NCBI GenBank assembly: GCA_031288415.1
Contig: JAITRL010000063.1
Coordinates: 1 to 35,745 of the forward strand
Direction of reading: 5' to 3'
DNA length: 35,745 nt
Source: Deltaproteobacteria bacterium
GTDB taxonomy: Bacteria; Desulfobacterota; Desulfarculia; Adiutricales; Adiutricaceae
How positions within the stretch are numbered: the stretch's first letter is position 1; each line of letters starts with the position of its first letter. The notes under the pieces are model-generated. The model did not search any database, had not been told where the DNA came from, and was given only the letters and a program-made list of their open reading frames with translations. This document shows, one piece after another, positions 10,201 through 16,559 of the stretch. The position numbers and the translations under genes are program-made.

Positions 10201-10350
10201 GGGAGGATCGGCCTTAAGGCAGGCCGGATTCCTGCCGGATGACTCCGACAGGGTCGGCCCTGCCGGCGCCTGCGCGGGAAAGCCTGCAGCAGCGGGGCTT
10301 AGGTGAGTCAGGGAAGAGCGCCGCGGCCTTCCGTACTTGCGGCTTCGCCT
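7215..10350. other. 3.1-kb gene-poor GC-rich region
   Basis: This is the longest stretch without a recognisable gene. Many overlapping ORFs of up to 327 aa exist in both directions, but their translations are Arg/Ala/Gly/Pro-rich, show no domain or membrane pattern and mostly lack ribosome sites. A lower-GC patch near 8195-8270 contains no complete gene. I could not identify decayed genes by eye, although erosion of former genes is one possible origin of this DNA. Confidence 0.55.
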
Positions 10351-10953
10351 CTAAGGGCGGAGGGGGCGCGGCGGCCGGGCGCCGGGGTCAGCGGAAGGTT
10401 TGGCGGGCTCGGTCTTTGGATCGTTGGGTTGATTCTTTTCCGCAGGCGGCTGACAAGGCAAAGCGCCGCTGTTTATCGGGGTCGTCTGCCTAATGCAAGG
10501 GTCAGCATCAGCAAATTTTATTTTGACTAGCAAGTTAGGGTCGAAGTTGATTTTTAAAATTTCAGGCAAATTTTCCGGAAAAGTCAGGTTTTCAGGTAGT
10601 TGTATGTTAGGCAAAGATTCCATAAAAGGCATAAATGAATTGTAAATATTAGAGTATAAATGATATAATAGTATATCATAATAAGTATGAGCAAGATAAT
10701 TACCGATATCACATAAAGGTTTCCATTTTATTTGTTTATTTAGATGTTGAATAACATTATCATCGATCCGCGAAAGCACTTGTATTGATCTTGAGTATTT
10801 TAAGATATTATAAACTAATGAATCAAAAATAAAGAATTCAATAACAGGGCGTTGTATAGAAACAATAGGAGTGATAAATGATAAATTATTATTTGAAGTA
10901 ATAATATCTAAAATACAATAATTAAATGTAGTATTTAAGCGAAAATCAGCCAT
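10351..10953 (-). CDS. HEPN-domain (DUF86/HepT-like) protein with chimeric C-terminus
   Basis: The first ~150 of 200 residues look like a HepT/DUF86 HEPN protein, the RNase toxin partner of an MNT nucleotidyltransferase. It is all-helical, with WKPLCDIGNYLAHTYYDI matching the region of the Rx4HxY active-site motif. Here the Arg position is Gly84 (GGT), while His89 and Tyr91 are kept, so RNase activity may be reduced or lost. The last ~50 residues, from about FADADPC onward, are encoded by GC-rich DNA of the flanking genome and are Pro/Ala-rich. This suggests that the original stop was lost at the islet edge and the frame now runs into host sequence. The start overlaps the upstream antitoxin gene by eight bases, the usual order and spacing for this pair. 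The family call is from pattern and gene context, and overall similarity is moderate. Confidence 0.7.
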   Translation of the reverse strand: MADFRLNTTFNYCILDIITSNNNLSFITPIVSIQRPVIEFFIFDSLVYNILKYSRSIQVLSRIDDNVIQHLNKQIKWKPLCDIGNYLAHTYYDILLYHLYSNIYNSFMPFMESLPNIQLPENLTFPENLPEILKINFDPNLLVKIKFADADPCIRQTTPINSGALPCQPPAEKNQPNDPKTEPAKPSADPGARPPRPLRP

Positions 10954-11278
10954 TTAGTTGGCCTAAAAATTGTTTGAAAGGGCGGGCATAACTGAAAATA
11001 TGTTTAGCGATCAATGGTCTTAATTCTAAATCTTCAAATAAATCTACTTTGATATCTAAAAGAACTTCTAAATCGTCATAAAAATGCACATAATCATTAT
11101 AATTAAAATAATTTTTTGATTTGAAGGTATATATAAGATCAAGATCACTATTTTCAGTGTCTTCGCCTCTGGCGACGGAACCGTGAATTTTGACGTCGGT
11201 AAACCCCAATTGCTCGTATTTATTGACAATCTCAAGGACCTTGTCCCTGTTTTCTTTCAGTTTTTCGGTGGGTGTCAT
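10946..11278 (-). CDS. MNT-type minimal nucleotidyltransferase, antitoxin of HEPN pair
   Basis: This 110-residue protein has the nucleotidyltransferase signature GSVARGEDTENSDLDL at residues 33-48, that is GSxxRG followed by the two metal-binding aspartates in SDLDL. A third acidic position lies in the later LLDIKVDLFEDL segment, as in MNT proteins. In studied MntA-HepT systems the MNT partner AMPylates the HEPN toxin and so neutralises it. Start ATG at 11278 is preceded by a strong AAGGAGGG ribosome site. It comes first in the two-gene unit and overlaps the HEPN gene by eight bases, so the two are probably translationally coupled. AT-rich codon use marks it as foreign. The active-site residues look intact, in contrast to the altered HEPN partner. 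The family call is confident. The toxin-antitoxin role is inferred from the pairing. Confidence 0.85.
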   Translation of the reverse strand: MTPTEKLKENRDKVLEIVNKYEQLGFTDVKIHGSVARGEDTENSDLDLIYTFKSKNYFNYNDYVHFYDDLEVLLDIKVDLFEDLELRPLIAKHIFSYARPFKQFLGQLNG

Positions 11279-11306
11279 GATGTACCCTCCTTGAAATTAC
11301 TAATAG

Positions 11307-11327
11307 CAAATATCCGTCCAAATATCC
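11307..11327 (-). promoter_or_regulatory. Direct repeat in the MNT gene leader, candidate operator
   Basis: Two exact copies of CAAATATCC (11307-11315 and 11319-11327) are separated by three bases and lie about 30 bases upstream of the MNT start. A 12-bp centre spacing suits a protein binding one face of the helix. Autoregulation is common in toxin-antitoxin operons but is only inferred here. Confidence 0.4.
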
Positions 11328-11470
11328 ACACAAAGAGCCAAGCGGAGATGAAGCACGGCAAGTGCCAATCTCTTATGGAATTTTTTTGTACTAAAAAACT
11401 AGAAGAATTAGTAAGAAGAGTTAAAAAATAAGAAATTGCAATTGTATTTGGAAAAATTATGATCGGCAAA

Positions 11471-12009
11471 AGTTAGCTGGTTTGCGGCGTCAGATGCACC
11501 GGCGGGCGCAAAGCACGCAAATTCAATCGCGGAAGCGCACCGATAAAACATGTCCGTGGCAGTTTCTGTCTGGTTGGAAAATATGCGCCGGAACTGTTTT
11601 CCTTAAAGAGGAAAAGGGCGAGGAAGAGAAAACGAGCGGCAACTGACTGCAGGCGTCAAGGGAACAGGCCTGCAGGCGAAAGCGGCCGGCGCGCCGGAGC
11701 GGCAGGTCCGGCGGAAGAGTCGGGGCCTGCCCTTGCCGGCGGCATGGCGGCGCCCGCCGGTCAGCCTATGGCGCGCGCGGGATTTCGGCGGGCAACCAGG
11801 CTGTCAGCGCGGAGCCTGCGGAGTCCCCGTGAGCCGGTCCGGCGGAAGGCTGCCTCTCTCCTTAAGACGGGGCCTGAAGCCTCGTCGCCGGCGGCCAGGG
11901 AGGCCATATCGCGCCATCCGGCAGGCGGCCGGCGCCAGGATTCCTGCAGGCGCAGGAAGCGCGGGGCCTGTCGGGAAAAATCCAGGGAGACGGCGGGAGG
12001 CCGCAACGG
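11471..12009. other. GC-rich spacer between islet and tRNA gene
   Basis: No credible gene is seen in this stretch. Short ORFs on both strands are Arg/Ala-rich and overlap one another. The composition returns to the host level at the left edge. Confidence 0.5.
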
Positions 12010-12052
12010 AAAAAACCCTAAACCCTTGGTTTTGCAAGGGCTTAGGGTTTTA
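12010..12052 (-). terminator. Rho-independent terminator of the tRNA-Glu transcript
   Basis: On the minus strand, AAACCCTAAGCCCTT pairs with AAGGGTTTAGGGTTT (one G-U pair) and is followed by a run of U. It lies 20 bases beyond the tRNA 3' end and fits termination of that transcript. Confidence 0.85.
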
Positions 12053-12071
12053 AGGCGTTGAAGGCCTAGCC

Positions 12072-12147
12072 TGGTAGTCCCAAGGGGACTCGAACCCCTG
12101 TTTTCGCCGTGAGAGGGCGGTGTCCTAGACCGCTAGACGATGGGACC
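12072..12147 (-). tRNA. tRNA-Glu (anticodon CTC)
   Basis: A complete 76-base cloverleaf can be folded. The acceptor stem is GGTCCCA with TGGGACT (first pair G-U), the D arm is GTCTAGCGGTCTAGGAC, and the anticodon arm is CCGCC-CTCTCAC-GGCGA with CTC at positions 34-36. The T arm is AGGGG-TTCGAGT-CCCCT. Discriminator A73 is followed by an encoded CCA. The top pair of the anticodon stem is a C-A mismatch. CTC reads GAG, the codon expected to dominate in this GC-rich genome. It is a single gene with its own terminator. Confidence 0.95.
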
Positions 12148-12573
12148 TCAACGGGAAGAAAAAAATAGCAGGACCTGGCGGAAAAAGCAAGCCTTTTGCC
12201 TGCGCGCGGAGCACAGGCGCAGGCCGTCGCAGGGGGCGCCGTGAGCATGACAGGACAGTTCGAAGCAGGCTCTGACGGTTCATGGACAGTGTCCGGCTTC
12301 CGGGGCGGAATGCGGTAGGTATCCGGGAAATGCCGGCGGGCCCTGGAAGGAGCGGGAGGCTTAGGGAGGGCTTCCTCGGAGGCTCGTGCCCCGCTTCATT
12401 GGCCGGGCCCGGCGCTTGAGGTTTGCCTGGGAGCCGACTGCGGCGATGCTGCCGGGCGCGCCTGGGCGGCCTTATTGCGGAAAGAGCTCTTCAGGCGCGG
12501 GCAGGGATTCGCCGGCCAGGCCGCGAGAGGGCCGGGGGGCAGACGGGGGGCGCCGGTCCGCGCCGCGCGGCCG
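12148..12573. other. Spacer between divergent tRNA and haem operon
   Basis: GC-rich sequence with no recognisable gene. It should contain the minus-strand tRNA promoter, but I could not identify a convincing -35/-10 pair. Confidence 0.45.
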
Positions 12574-12602
12574 TTGATTAAGGGTTGCCGCGCTGTTAAA
12601 AT
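12574..12602 (+). promoter_or_regulatory. Sigma-70 promoter of the fmdB-hemC-cobA/hemD operon
   Basis: TTGATT (12574-12579) and TAAAAT (12597-12602) are separated by an ideal 17-base spacer, four and five matches to consensus respectively. Transcription would start near 12609, about 140 bases upstream of fmdB. It is one of the best promoters in the window. Confidence 0.7.
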
Positions 12603-12608
12603 AGAAGA

Positions 12609-12722
12609 TACCCCGCTTCCGGGGGAGCCCCCCCCGATGGCCTGTCCGTGCCGGGAAAATAGCCCGGAGGGCGGCGGCGCCCGGCATGCCTTTCCCGCAC
12701 CGGTCGGGAAAGGCGTTTTTTT
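12609..12722 (+). ncRNA. Candidate leader RNA or attenuator ahead of the tetrapyrrole operon
   Basis: Between the promoter and a terminator lies about 114 bases of structured RNA. It opens with a perfect CCCCG-CTTC-CGGGG hairpin. In the middle, CCGGG (12651-12655) can pair locally with CCCGG (12663-12667), or, as TGCCGGG (12649-12655), with CCCGGCA (12680-12686) directly before the terminator stem. Such competing pairings next to a terminator are typical of attenuators and riboswitches. It matches no riboswitch class I recognise. It could also be an independent small RNA ending at the terminator. Confidence 0.4.
12688..12722 (+). terminator. Intrinsic terminator inside the fmdB leader
   Basis: A perfect ten-pair stem (GCCTTTCCCG / CGGGAAAGGC) with a seven-base loop is followed by seven T residues, only 26 bases before the fmdB start. 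Its placement after a good promoter and before an operon suggests conditional termination. Confidence 0.85.
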
Positions 12723-12748
12723 CGGGCGCTTTCCGAAGGATCACAGTC

Positions 12749-13021
12749 ATGCCTATCTACGAGTTCAAGTGCAGGGAGTGCGGCAAGGAGTTCGAGGACC
12801 TGGTCCTCCGGGCCGGGGAGGGCGGCCAGTGCCCCGCCTGCGGAACGGCAGGCGCGGAGAAGCGCATGTCCAGCTTCCGCAGCCGGACCGGCGGCGGAGG
12901 CGGCGGCTACGGCGACTTGGGTGATTTCAGCGACTACGGGGGGGCGTCACAGTCCGGGGGCGGCTCTTCCTGCGGGGGCTGCACCGCCAGCTCGTGCGCT
13001 GGGTGCGGGGTATCCCGCTGA
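12749..13021 (+). CDS. FmdB-family zinc-ribbon protein
   Basis: This 90-residue protein begins MPIYEFKCRECG, the hallmark of the FmdB/CxxC zinc-ribbon family. Two CxxC pairs (Cys8/Cys11 and Cys28/Cys31) would bind one zinc. A flexible Gly/Ser tail ends in further cysteines (SCGGC, SSCAGC). The molecular role of the family is not settled. It is often annotated as a putative regulator. The ATG at 12749 has AAGGA eight bases upstream, and the ORF-track start at 12686 lies inside the terminator hairpin and is rejected. The gene is first in the operon and is followed almost immediately by hemC, so it may be co-expressed with tetrapyrrole synthesis. A role in metal or sulfur handling for that pathway is only a guess. 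Confidence 0.88.
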   Translation: MPIYEFKCRECGKEFEDLVLRAGEGGQCPACGTAGAEKRMSSFRSRTGGGGGGYGDLGDFSDYGGASQSGGGSSCGGCTASSCAGCGVSR

Positions 13022-13029
13022 AGGCCCCG

Positions 13030-14082
13030 TTGCGCATAGGGGCGAGGGGGAGCCCCCTGTCGCTCGCCCAGACCGGGTCGGTCGCAAGGGAGCTGGAGGC
13101 CGCGAGCCCGGGGCTCGCCGTCCAGATCGTGCCCATCCGCACCAGAGGGGACGATCCCGGCAGGGCTCCCCTGGGCGCGGCCGGGATCAAGGGGCTGTTC
13201 GTCAAGGAGATAGAGGACGCCCTGCTCCTGGGGGCCATCGACCTGGCCGTGCACAGCGCCAAGGATCTGCCGAGCGCCCTCCCGGAGGGCCTCGCTTTGG
13301 GGGCCGCCCCCCGCCGGGCATCCCCTTTTGACGCGCTCATAGCCGAGGGCGCCGCCGGCGTGGGCTCCTTGAAGAAAGGCGCCAGGGTAGGCACGTCGAG
13401 CCTGCGGCGCCGGGCCCAGCTTCTCGCCCTGCGGCCGGATCTGGCGATCGTGCCGTTGCGCGGCAACCTGGACACCCGCCTCGGCAAGGTGGTCTCAGGG
13501 GAACTGGATGCCACGCTCCTGGGGGCCTCCGGGCTGAGGCGCCTCAAAGGCGAGGCCTTCCCGGTCAGTGAGATCCCCCCCGGCGAGATCCTTCCGGCGC
13601 CGGGGCAGGGCCAGCTGGCCCTGGAGCTCAGGGAGGGCGACGAGGATACCCTGCGCCTCTGCGCTCCCCTGAACCATGCCCTGTCCGAGGCCGCGCTCGC
13701 GTGCGAGCGGGCCTTCATGGCGGCCCTGGGCGCGGGATGCCAGACCCCGGCCGCCGCCTGGGCCAGGATCGAGGGAGGCGCCTTCGTGGCGAGCAGCCTC
13801 GTCTGCGAGCTCGACGGGAGCCGTACCCTTAAGGCCGAAGGCCGCCTGGAGGGTTTCCGCGCGATCCCCGAAACCGGCGCGGTCTCCCCTCCCTCTTCAG
13901 TTGCTTTTTCAGAGCCCGCCCCGGCGGCCGCAGGCGGCCCCGGCGGAGCAGGCGGCTCCCGCGGCTCCGGCGAGGCCGCCCCTGACCTGGAGGCGGCCCG
14001 CGGCCTGGGCCGCTCCCTGGCGGAAAGGCTCCTGGAGGCGGGAGCGGCGGAGATCATCGCCAGGGCGGAAAGGGGTATCTAG
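13030..14082 (+). CDS. hemC: Porphobilinogen deaminase (hydroxymethylbilane synthase)
   Basis: The enzyme joins four porphobilinogens into hydroxymethylbilane in the cytoplasm. The N-terminus RIGARGSPLSLAQT, the catalytic-aspartate motif VHSAKDLPS (Asp79) and the Arg-rich GTSSLRRRAQ segment are diagnostic. Cys237 in GAGCQTP would carry the dipyrromethane cofactor. At 350 residues it is about 40 longer than usual, because a Pro/Ala/Gly/Ser-rich linker (about residues 285-320) interrupts the C-terminal domain. I prefer the TTG at 13030, which has AAGG five bases upstream and starts directly at the conserved RIGARGS. The ORF-track GTG at 12994 would overlap fmdB by 28 bases without a ribosome site. 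HemC lies between fmdB and cobA-hemD and supplies their substrate. Confidence 0.95.
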   Translation: MRIGARGSPLSLAQTGSVARELEAASPGLAVQIVPIRTRGDDPGRAPLGAAGIKGLFVKEIEDALLLGAIDLAVHSAKDLPSALPEGLALGAAPRRASPFDALIAEGAAGVGSLKKGARVGTSSLRRRAQLLALRPDLAIVPLRGNLDTRLGKVVSGELDATLLGASGLRRLKGEAFPVSEIPPGEILPAPGQGQLALELREGDEDTLRLCAPLNHALSEAALACERAFMAALGAGCQTPAAAWARIEGGAFVASSLVCELDGSRTLKAEGRLEGFRAIPETGAVSPPSSVAFSEPAPAAAGGPGGAGGSRGSGEAAPDLEAARGLGRSLAERLLEAGAAEIIARAERGI

Positions 14083-14086
14083 CCTT

Positions 14087-15589
14087 ATGTCCGGCACGGT
14101 TTACCTTGTTGGCGCGGGGCCCGGCGACCCCGGGCTCCTCACGCTCCGCGCGGCGGAGCTTTTGCGCAGGGCGGATGTGGTGGTCTACGACCACTTGGCC
14201 TTTCCCGGGCTCCTGGATCTCGTCCGCGAGGATGCCAGGATCGTTTACGTCGGCAAGGAGGGGGCCTGCCATACCCTTTCGCAGGAGGGAATCAGCGATC
14301 TGCTGGTGGCGGAGGGCCGCGCCGGCAACAGCGTGGTGAGGCTCAAAGGAGGCGACCCTTATATCTTCGGAAGGGGCGGCGAGGAGGCCTTGCGGCTAGC
14401 CGAGGAGGGCATCGCCTTCGAGGTGGTGCCCGGCGTGAGTTCCACCTGCGCGGCCCCGGCGTACGCGGGAATACCGCTCACACACAGGGATCTTTCCAGC
14501 CAGGCCGTGCTCGTCACGGGCCACGAGCGGCCGGACAGGGACGGCTCGGCCCACAACTGGAAGGCCCTGGCCGCCATCGGCACCCTCGTGGCGGTGATGG
14601 GGCGCGAGAGGCTCCCGGAGATCTGCCGGGCCCTTACCGAGGCCGGGAAGGATCCAGCCACCCCCGCCGCGCTGGTGGAGTGGGGCACCACGCCGCGCCA
14701 GCGCACCGCCGAGGGCACGCTGGCGGATCTACCCGAGCTGGCCGACTCCATGGGCATCAGGCCCCCGGCCCTCTTCGTGTGCGGCCCGGTGGTGAGCCTG
14801 CGGGGCAAGCTCGCCTGGTTCGAGAGAAGGCCGCTGTGGGGCCGCTCGGTCGCCGTCACCCGCACCCGCTCCCAGGCTGGGAGGCTTTCCGCCGCCCTCA
14901 GGGAGCTGGGGGCGCGAGTCGAGGAGAGGCCCGTCATAACCTTGAGCGAGATCGACCCCAACCCCGCCCTCGACATGGCCTTCTCCCGCCTCGCCTCCTA
15001 CCGGTGGATAACCTTCACGAGCCCCAACGGGGCCGGCATTTTCCTGCGCCGCCTTTTCTCCCGGGGCCTGGACGCCCGGAGCCTGGCCCGCTCCCGCATA
15101 GCCGTCATCGGCCCTGGCACGGCGGAGGCCTTAAGGCCTTACGGGCTGATCCCCGACCTGGTGCCCAAGGCTTTCGTCGCGGAAGGCCTCCTGGAGGCCT
15201 TCCGGGGAGCCGATCCCGGGGAGCTCCTGCTGGCCAGGGCGCTCAAGGCCCGCGACGTGCTTCCTGAAGGCCTCCGCGCCATGGGCTTCAGCGTGGAGGT
15301 CCTTCCGCTGTACGAGACGGGTCACCCCGGCCCGGATCCTTCCTGGGACCCGGAACTCACGGATCTCGTCACCGTCACGAGCGCCAGCTGCGCCGAAGGG
15401 CTCGCCATGTCCGTCCAGGAAGGGTCCAGGGGCGGGGTCAGGGTCGCCTCCATCGGTCCCGTGGCCTCCAGGGCCGCCAGGGACTTGGGCTTCCGCGTCG
15501 CAGTGGAGAGCCCTGCGAGTTCCATCCCTTCCCTGGTCGAGTCCATAACCGCATACTTCAGGTCCGGGGCGGCCGGGCCTGCGGGCTGA
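14087..15589 (+). CDS. cobA-hemD: Uroporphyrinogen-III C-methyltransferase / uroporphyrinogen-III synthase fusion
   Basis: This 500-residue bifunctional protein makes precorrin-2. Residues 1 to about 245 form the SAM-dependent uroporphyrinogen-III methyltransferase, with VGAGPGDPGLLTLRA, LKGGDPYIFGRGGEE, PGVSS and GIPLTHR motifs. From about residue 250 (GRSVAVTRTRSQAGRL) to the end is a HemD-type uroporphyrinogen-III synthase with its typical weak conservation (TFTSPNGAG, AVIGPGTAEAL, VTVTSASCAEGL). The ATG at 14087, four bases after the hemC stop, starts exactly at the methyltransferase domain. The ORF-track start at 13676 lies inside hemC in another frame. Such fusions are usual in Desulfovibrio-like bacteria and many anaerobes and feed siroheme, cobalamin and the siroheme-dependent haem route. 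Confidence 0.96.
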   Translation: MSGTVYLVGAGPGDPGLLTLRAAELLRRADVVVYDHLAFPGLLDLVREDARIVYVGKEGACHTLSQEGISDLLVAEGRAGNSVVRLKGGDPYIFGRGGEEALRLAEEGIAFEVVPGVSSTCAAPAYAGIPLTHRDLSSQAVLVTGHERPDRDGSAHNWKALAAIGTLVAVMGRERLPEICRALTEAGKDPATPAALVEWGTTPRQRTAEGTLADLPELADSMGIRPPALFVCGPVVSLRGKLAWFERRPLWGRSVAVTRTRSQAGRLSAALRELGARVEERPVITLSEIDPNPALDMAFSRLASYRWITFTSPNGAGIFLRRLFSRGLDARSLARSRIAVIGPGTAEALRPYGLIPDLVPKAFVAEGLLEAFRGADPGELLLARALKARDVLPEGLRAMGFSVEVLPLYETGHPGPDPSWDPELTDLVTVTSASCAEGLAMSVQEGSRGGVRVASIGPVASRAARDLGFRVAVESPASSIPSLVESITAYFRSGAAGPAG

Positions 15590-16320
15590 GCGGGGCTTGA
15601 GCGCCGGCGGGATTGAGGCCGCCGGCCGGGCTGCGGGACAAAACATCGGCCGGGCCGCAGGGCCAGGCCGCAGGACAAAACCGCCCGCCTAGCCGCGGAG
15701 CCATGCCGCCGGAGAAAGCTTCAGGCCGGGCCGCGCAGCCCCTCGGCCCGCGGCATGATCAGGCCTGCGGGGCCGCCGGCCGGCCGGGCGCCCGAACGGG
15801 GGAGGGCTGGAATGCCTGCGGAAAGCGCTTGACACGGCGGGCCGCGGATCGGAAACTGTATTTCAGTCCCATGGCCGTCAGCAAGTTTGCCCGCAGGATA
15901 CGCCGCCCGCAGGAGTAATACGCCCGCCGGGACTCTGCCCGGCCTGCCGCCTTCCGGAAAAGCGTTTTCACGCCTGCCCGGCCGCGCGCGAGGCGCCGCT
16001 TGCCCCCGGAAAATCCAGCCCCGAAACCTCCTGCGGGCAGCCAAAGCGCCGGCCGGCCTTTGCCTGAAAGCCGCGGACAGCCAAAGCGGCGGCAGGCCCT
16101 TGCCCGAAAATCGCTGACGCAAGGAGCGGCGGCCGCGCGAAGCCTCAAGGCGCCGGCGGGCCCGGAAAGCCTCAAGGCCGAAGGCGGCGGCAAGAGCGGA
16201 AGGCCGCGCGGCGGAGGCGCGGGAAGCGGCCGCGGCCGGAGCGTTCCCTGCGCGGACTCCTGAAGGGTTTTTTTTCGCGCGCGGTTGGCCCGCTTGCCGG
16301 CTTTCCGTCGCGCGCCTCCT
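15590..16320. other. GC-rich spacer after the tetrapyrrole operon
   Basis: No recognisable gene is present, and no clear terminator follows the cobA-hemD stop. A TTGACA near 15829 has no acceptable -10 at normal spacing. A run of eight T at 16267-16274 lacks a convincing stem. Confidence 0.5.
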
Positions 16321-16400
16321 TCCGCGGCCTTCGTTTTCCTTGGACAGCGGTTCTCCGCGGCCTCAGTTTTCCTTGGACAGCGGCGCTCCGCGGCGTTTCA
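16321..16400 (+). repeat. 33-bp direct tandem repeat upstream of the helicase gene
   Basis: Two adjacent 33-base units begin TCCGCGGCC and share TTTTCCTTGGACAGCGG (16321-16353 and 16354-16386). A third, decayed copy starts at 16387 with TCCGCGGCG. They differ at a few positions only. Confidence 0.85.
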
Positions 16401-16470
16401 CTTTTCACGACTGCCGCTTTCCCTGCCGAACCGTTTTTTCCGCCGGCGGCTCTCCGCCGCCGCGGCTTTC

Positions 16471-16534
16471 CGCGCCTATCGCTTTCCGCGCCTATAGCTT
16501 TTCGCGCCTATCGCTTTTCGCGCCTGAATCTTTT
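16471..16534 (+). repeat. Four-unit 16-bp tandem repeat directly upstream of the helicase gene
   Basis: Units CGCGCCTATCGCTTTC, CGCGCCTATAGCTTTT, CGCGCCTATCGCTTTT and CGCGCCTGAATCTTTT lie head to tail. The array ends 25 bases before the GTG start and touches the ribosome-site region, so it would be in the 5' leader or the promoter. Copy-number change could alter expression. Confidence 0.9.
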
Positions 16535-16559
16535 CACTGGACTCCAAGGAGGCACCGCT

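Larger units (their letters stand above)
10505..11470. mobile_element. AT-rich horizontally acquired islet
   Basis: Base composition changes sharply from about 70% GC to strongly AT-rich DNA between roughly 10505 and 11470, exactly around the HEPN/MNT pair. Codon use of the two genes differs completely from the neighbours. No integrase, transposase or inverted repeat is seen. The two edges show a weak similarity (ATCAGCAAATTTTA versus ATCGGCAAAAGTTA), too poor to call a target-site duplication. Recent transfer is an inference from composition. Confidence 0.7.

Noticed and set aside
11275-11469. 64-aa hydrophobic minus-strand ORF in the AT-rich islet
   Set aside because: It overlaps the leader and ribosome site of the MNT gene. 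Hydrophobicity follows from AT-rich composition.
10505-11475. Target-site duplication at the islet edges
   Set aside because: ATCAGCAAATTTTA and ATCGGCAAAAGTTA are only loosely similar. That is within chance for AT-rich DNA.
15829-15860. Promoter beginning TTGACA before the helicase gene
   Set aside because: No -10-like hexamer at 16-18 bases, and the helicase start is 700 bases away.
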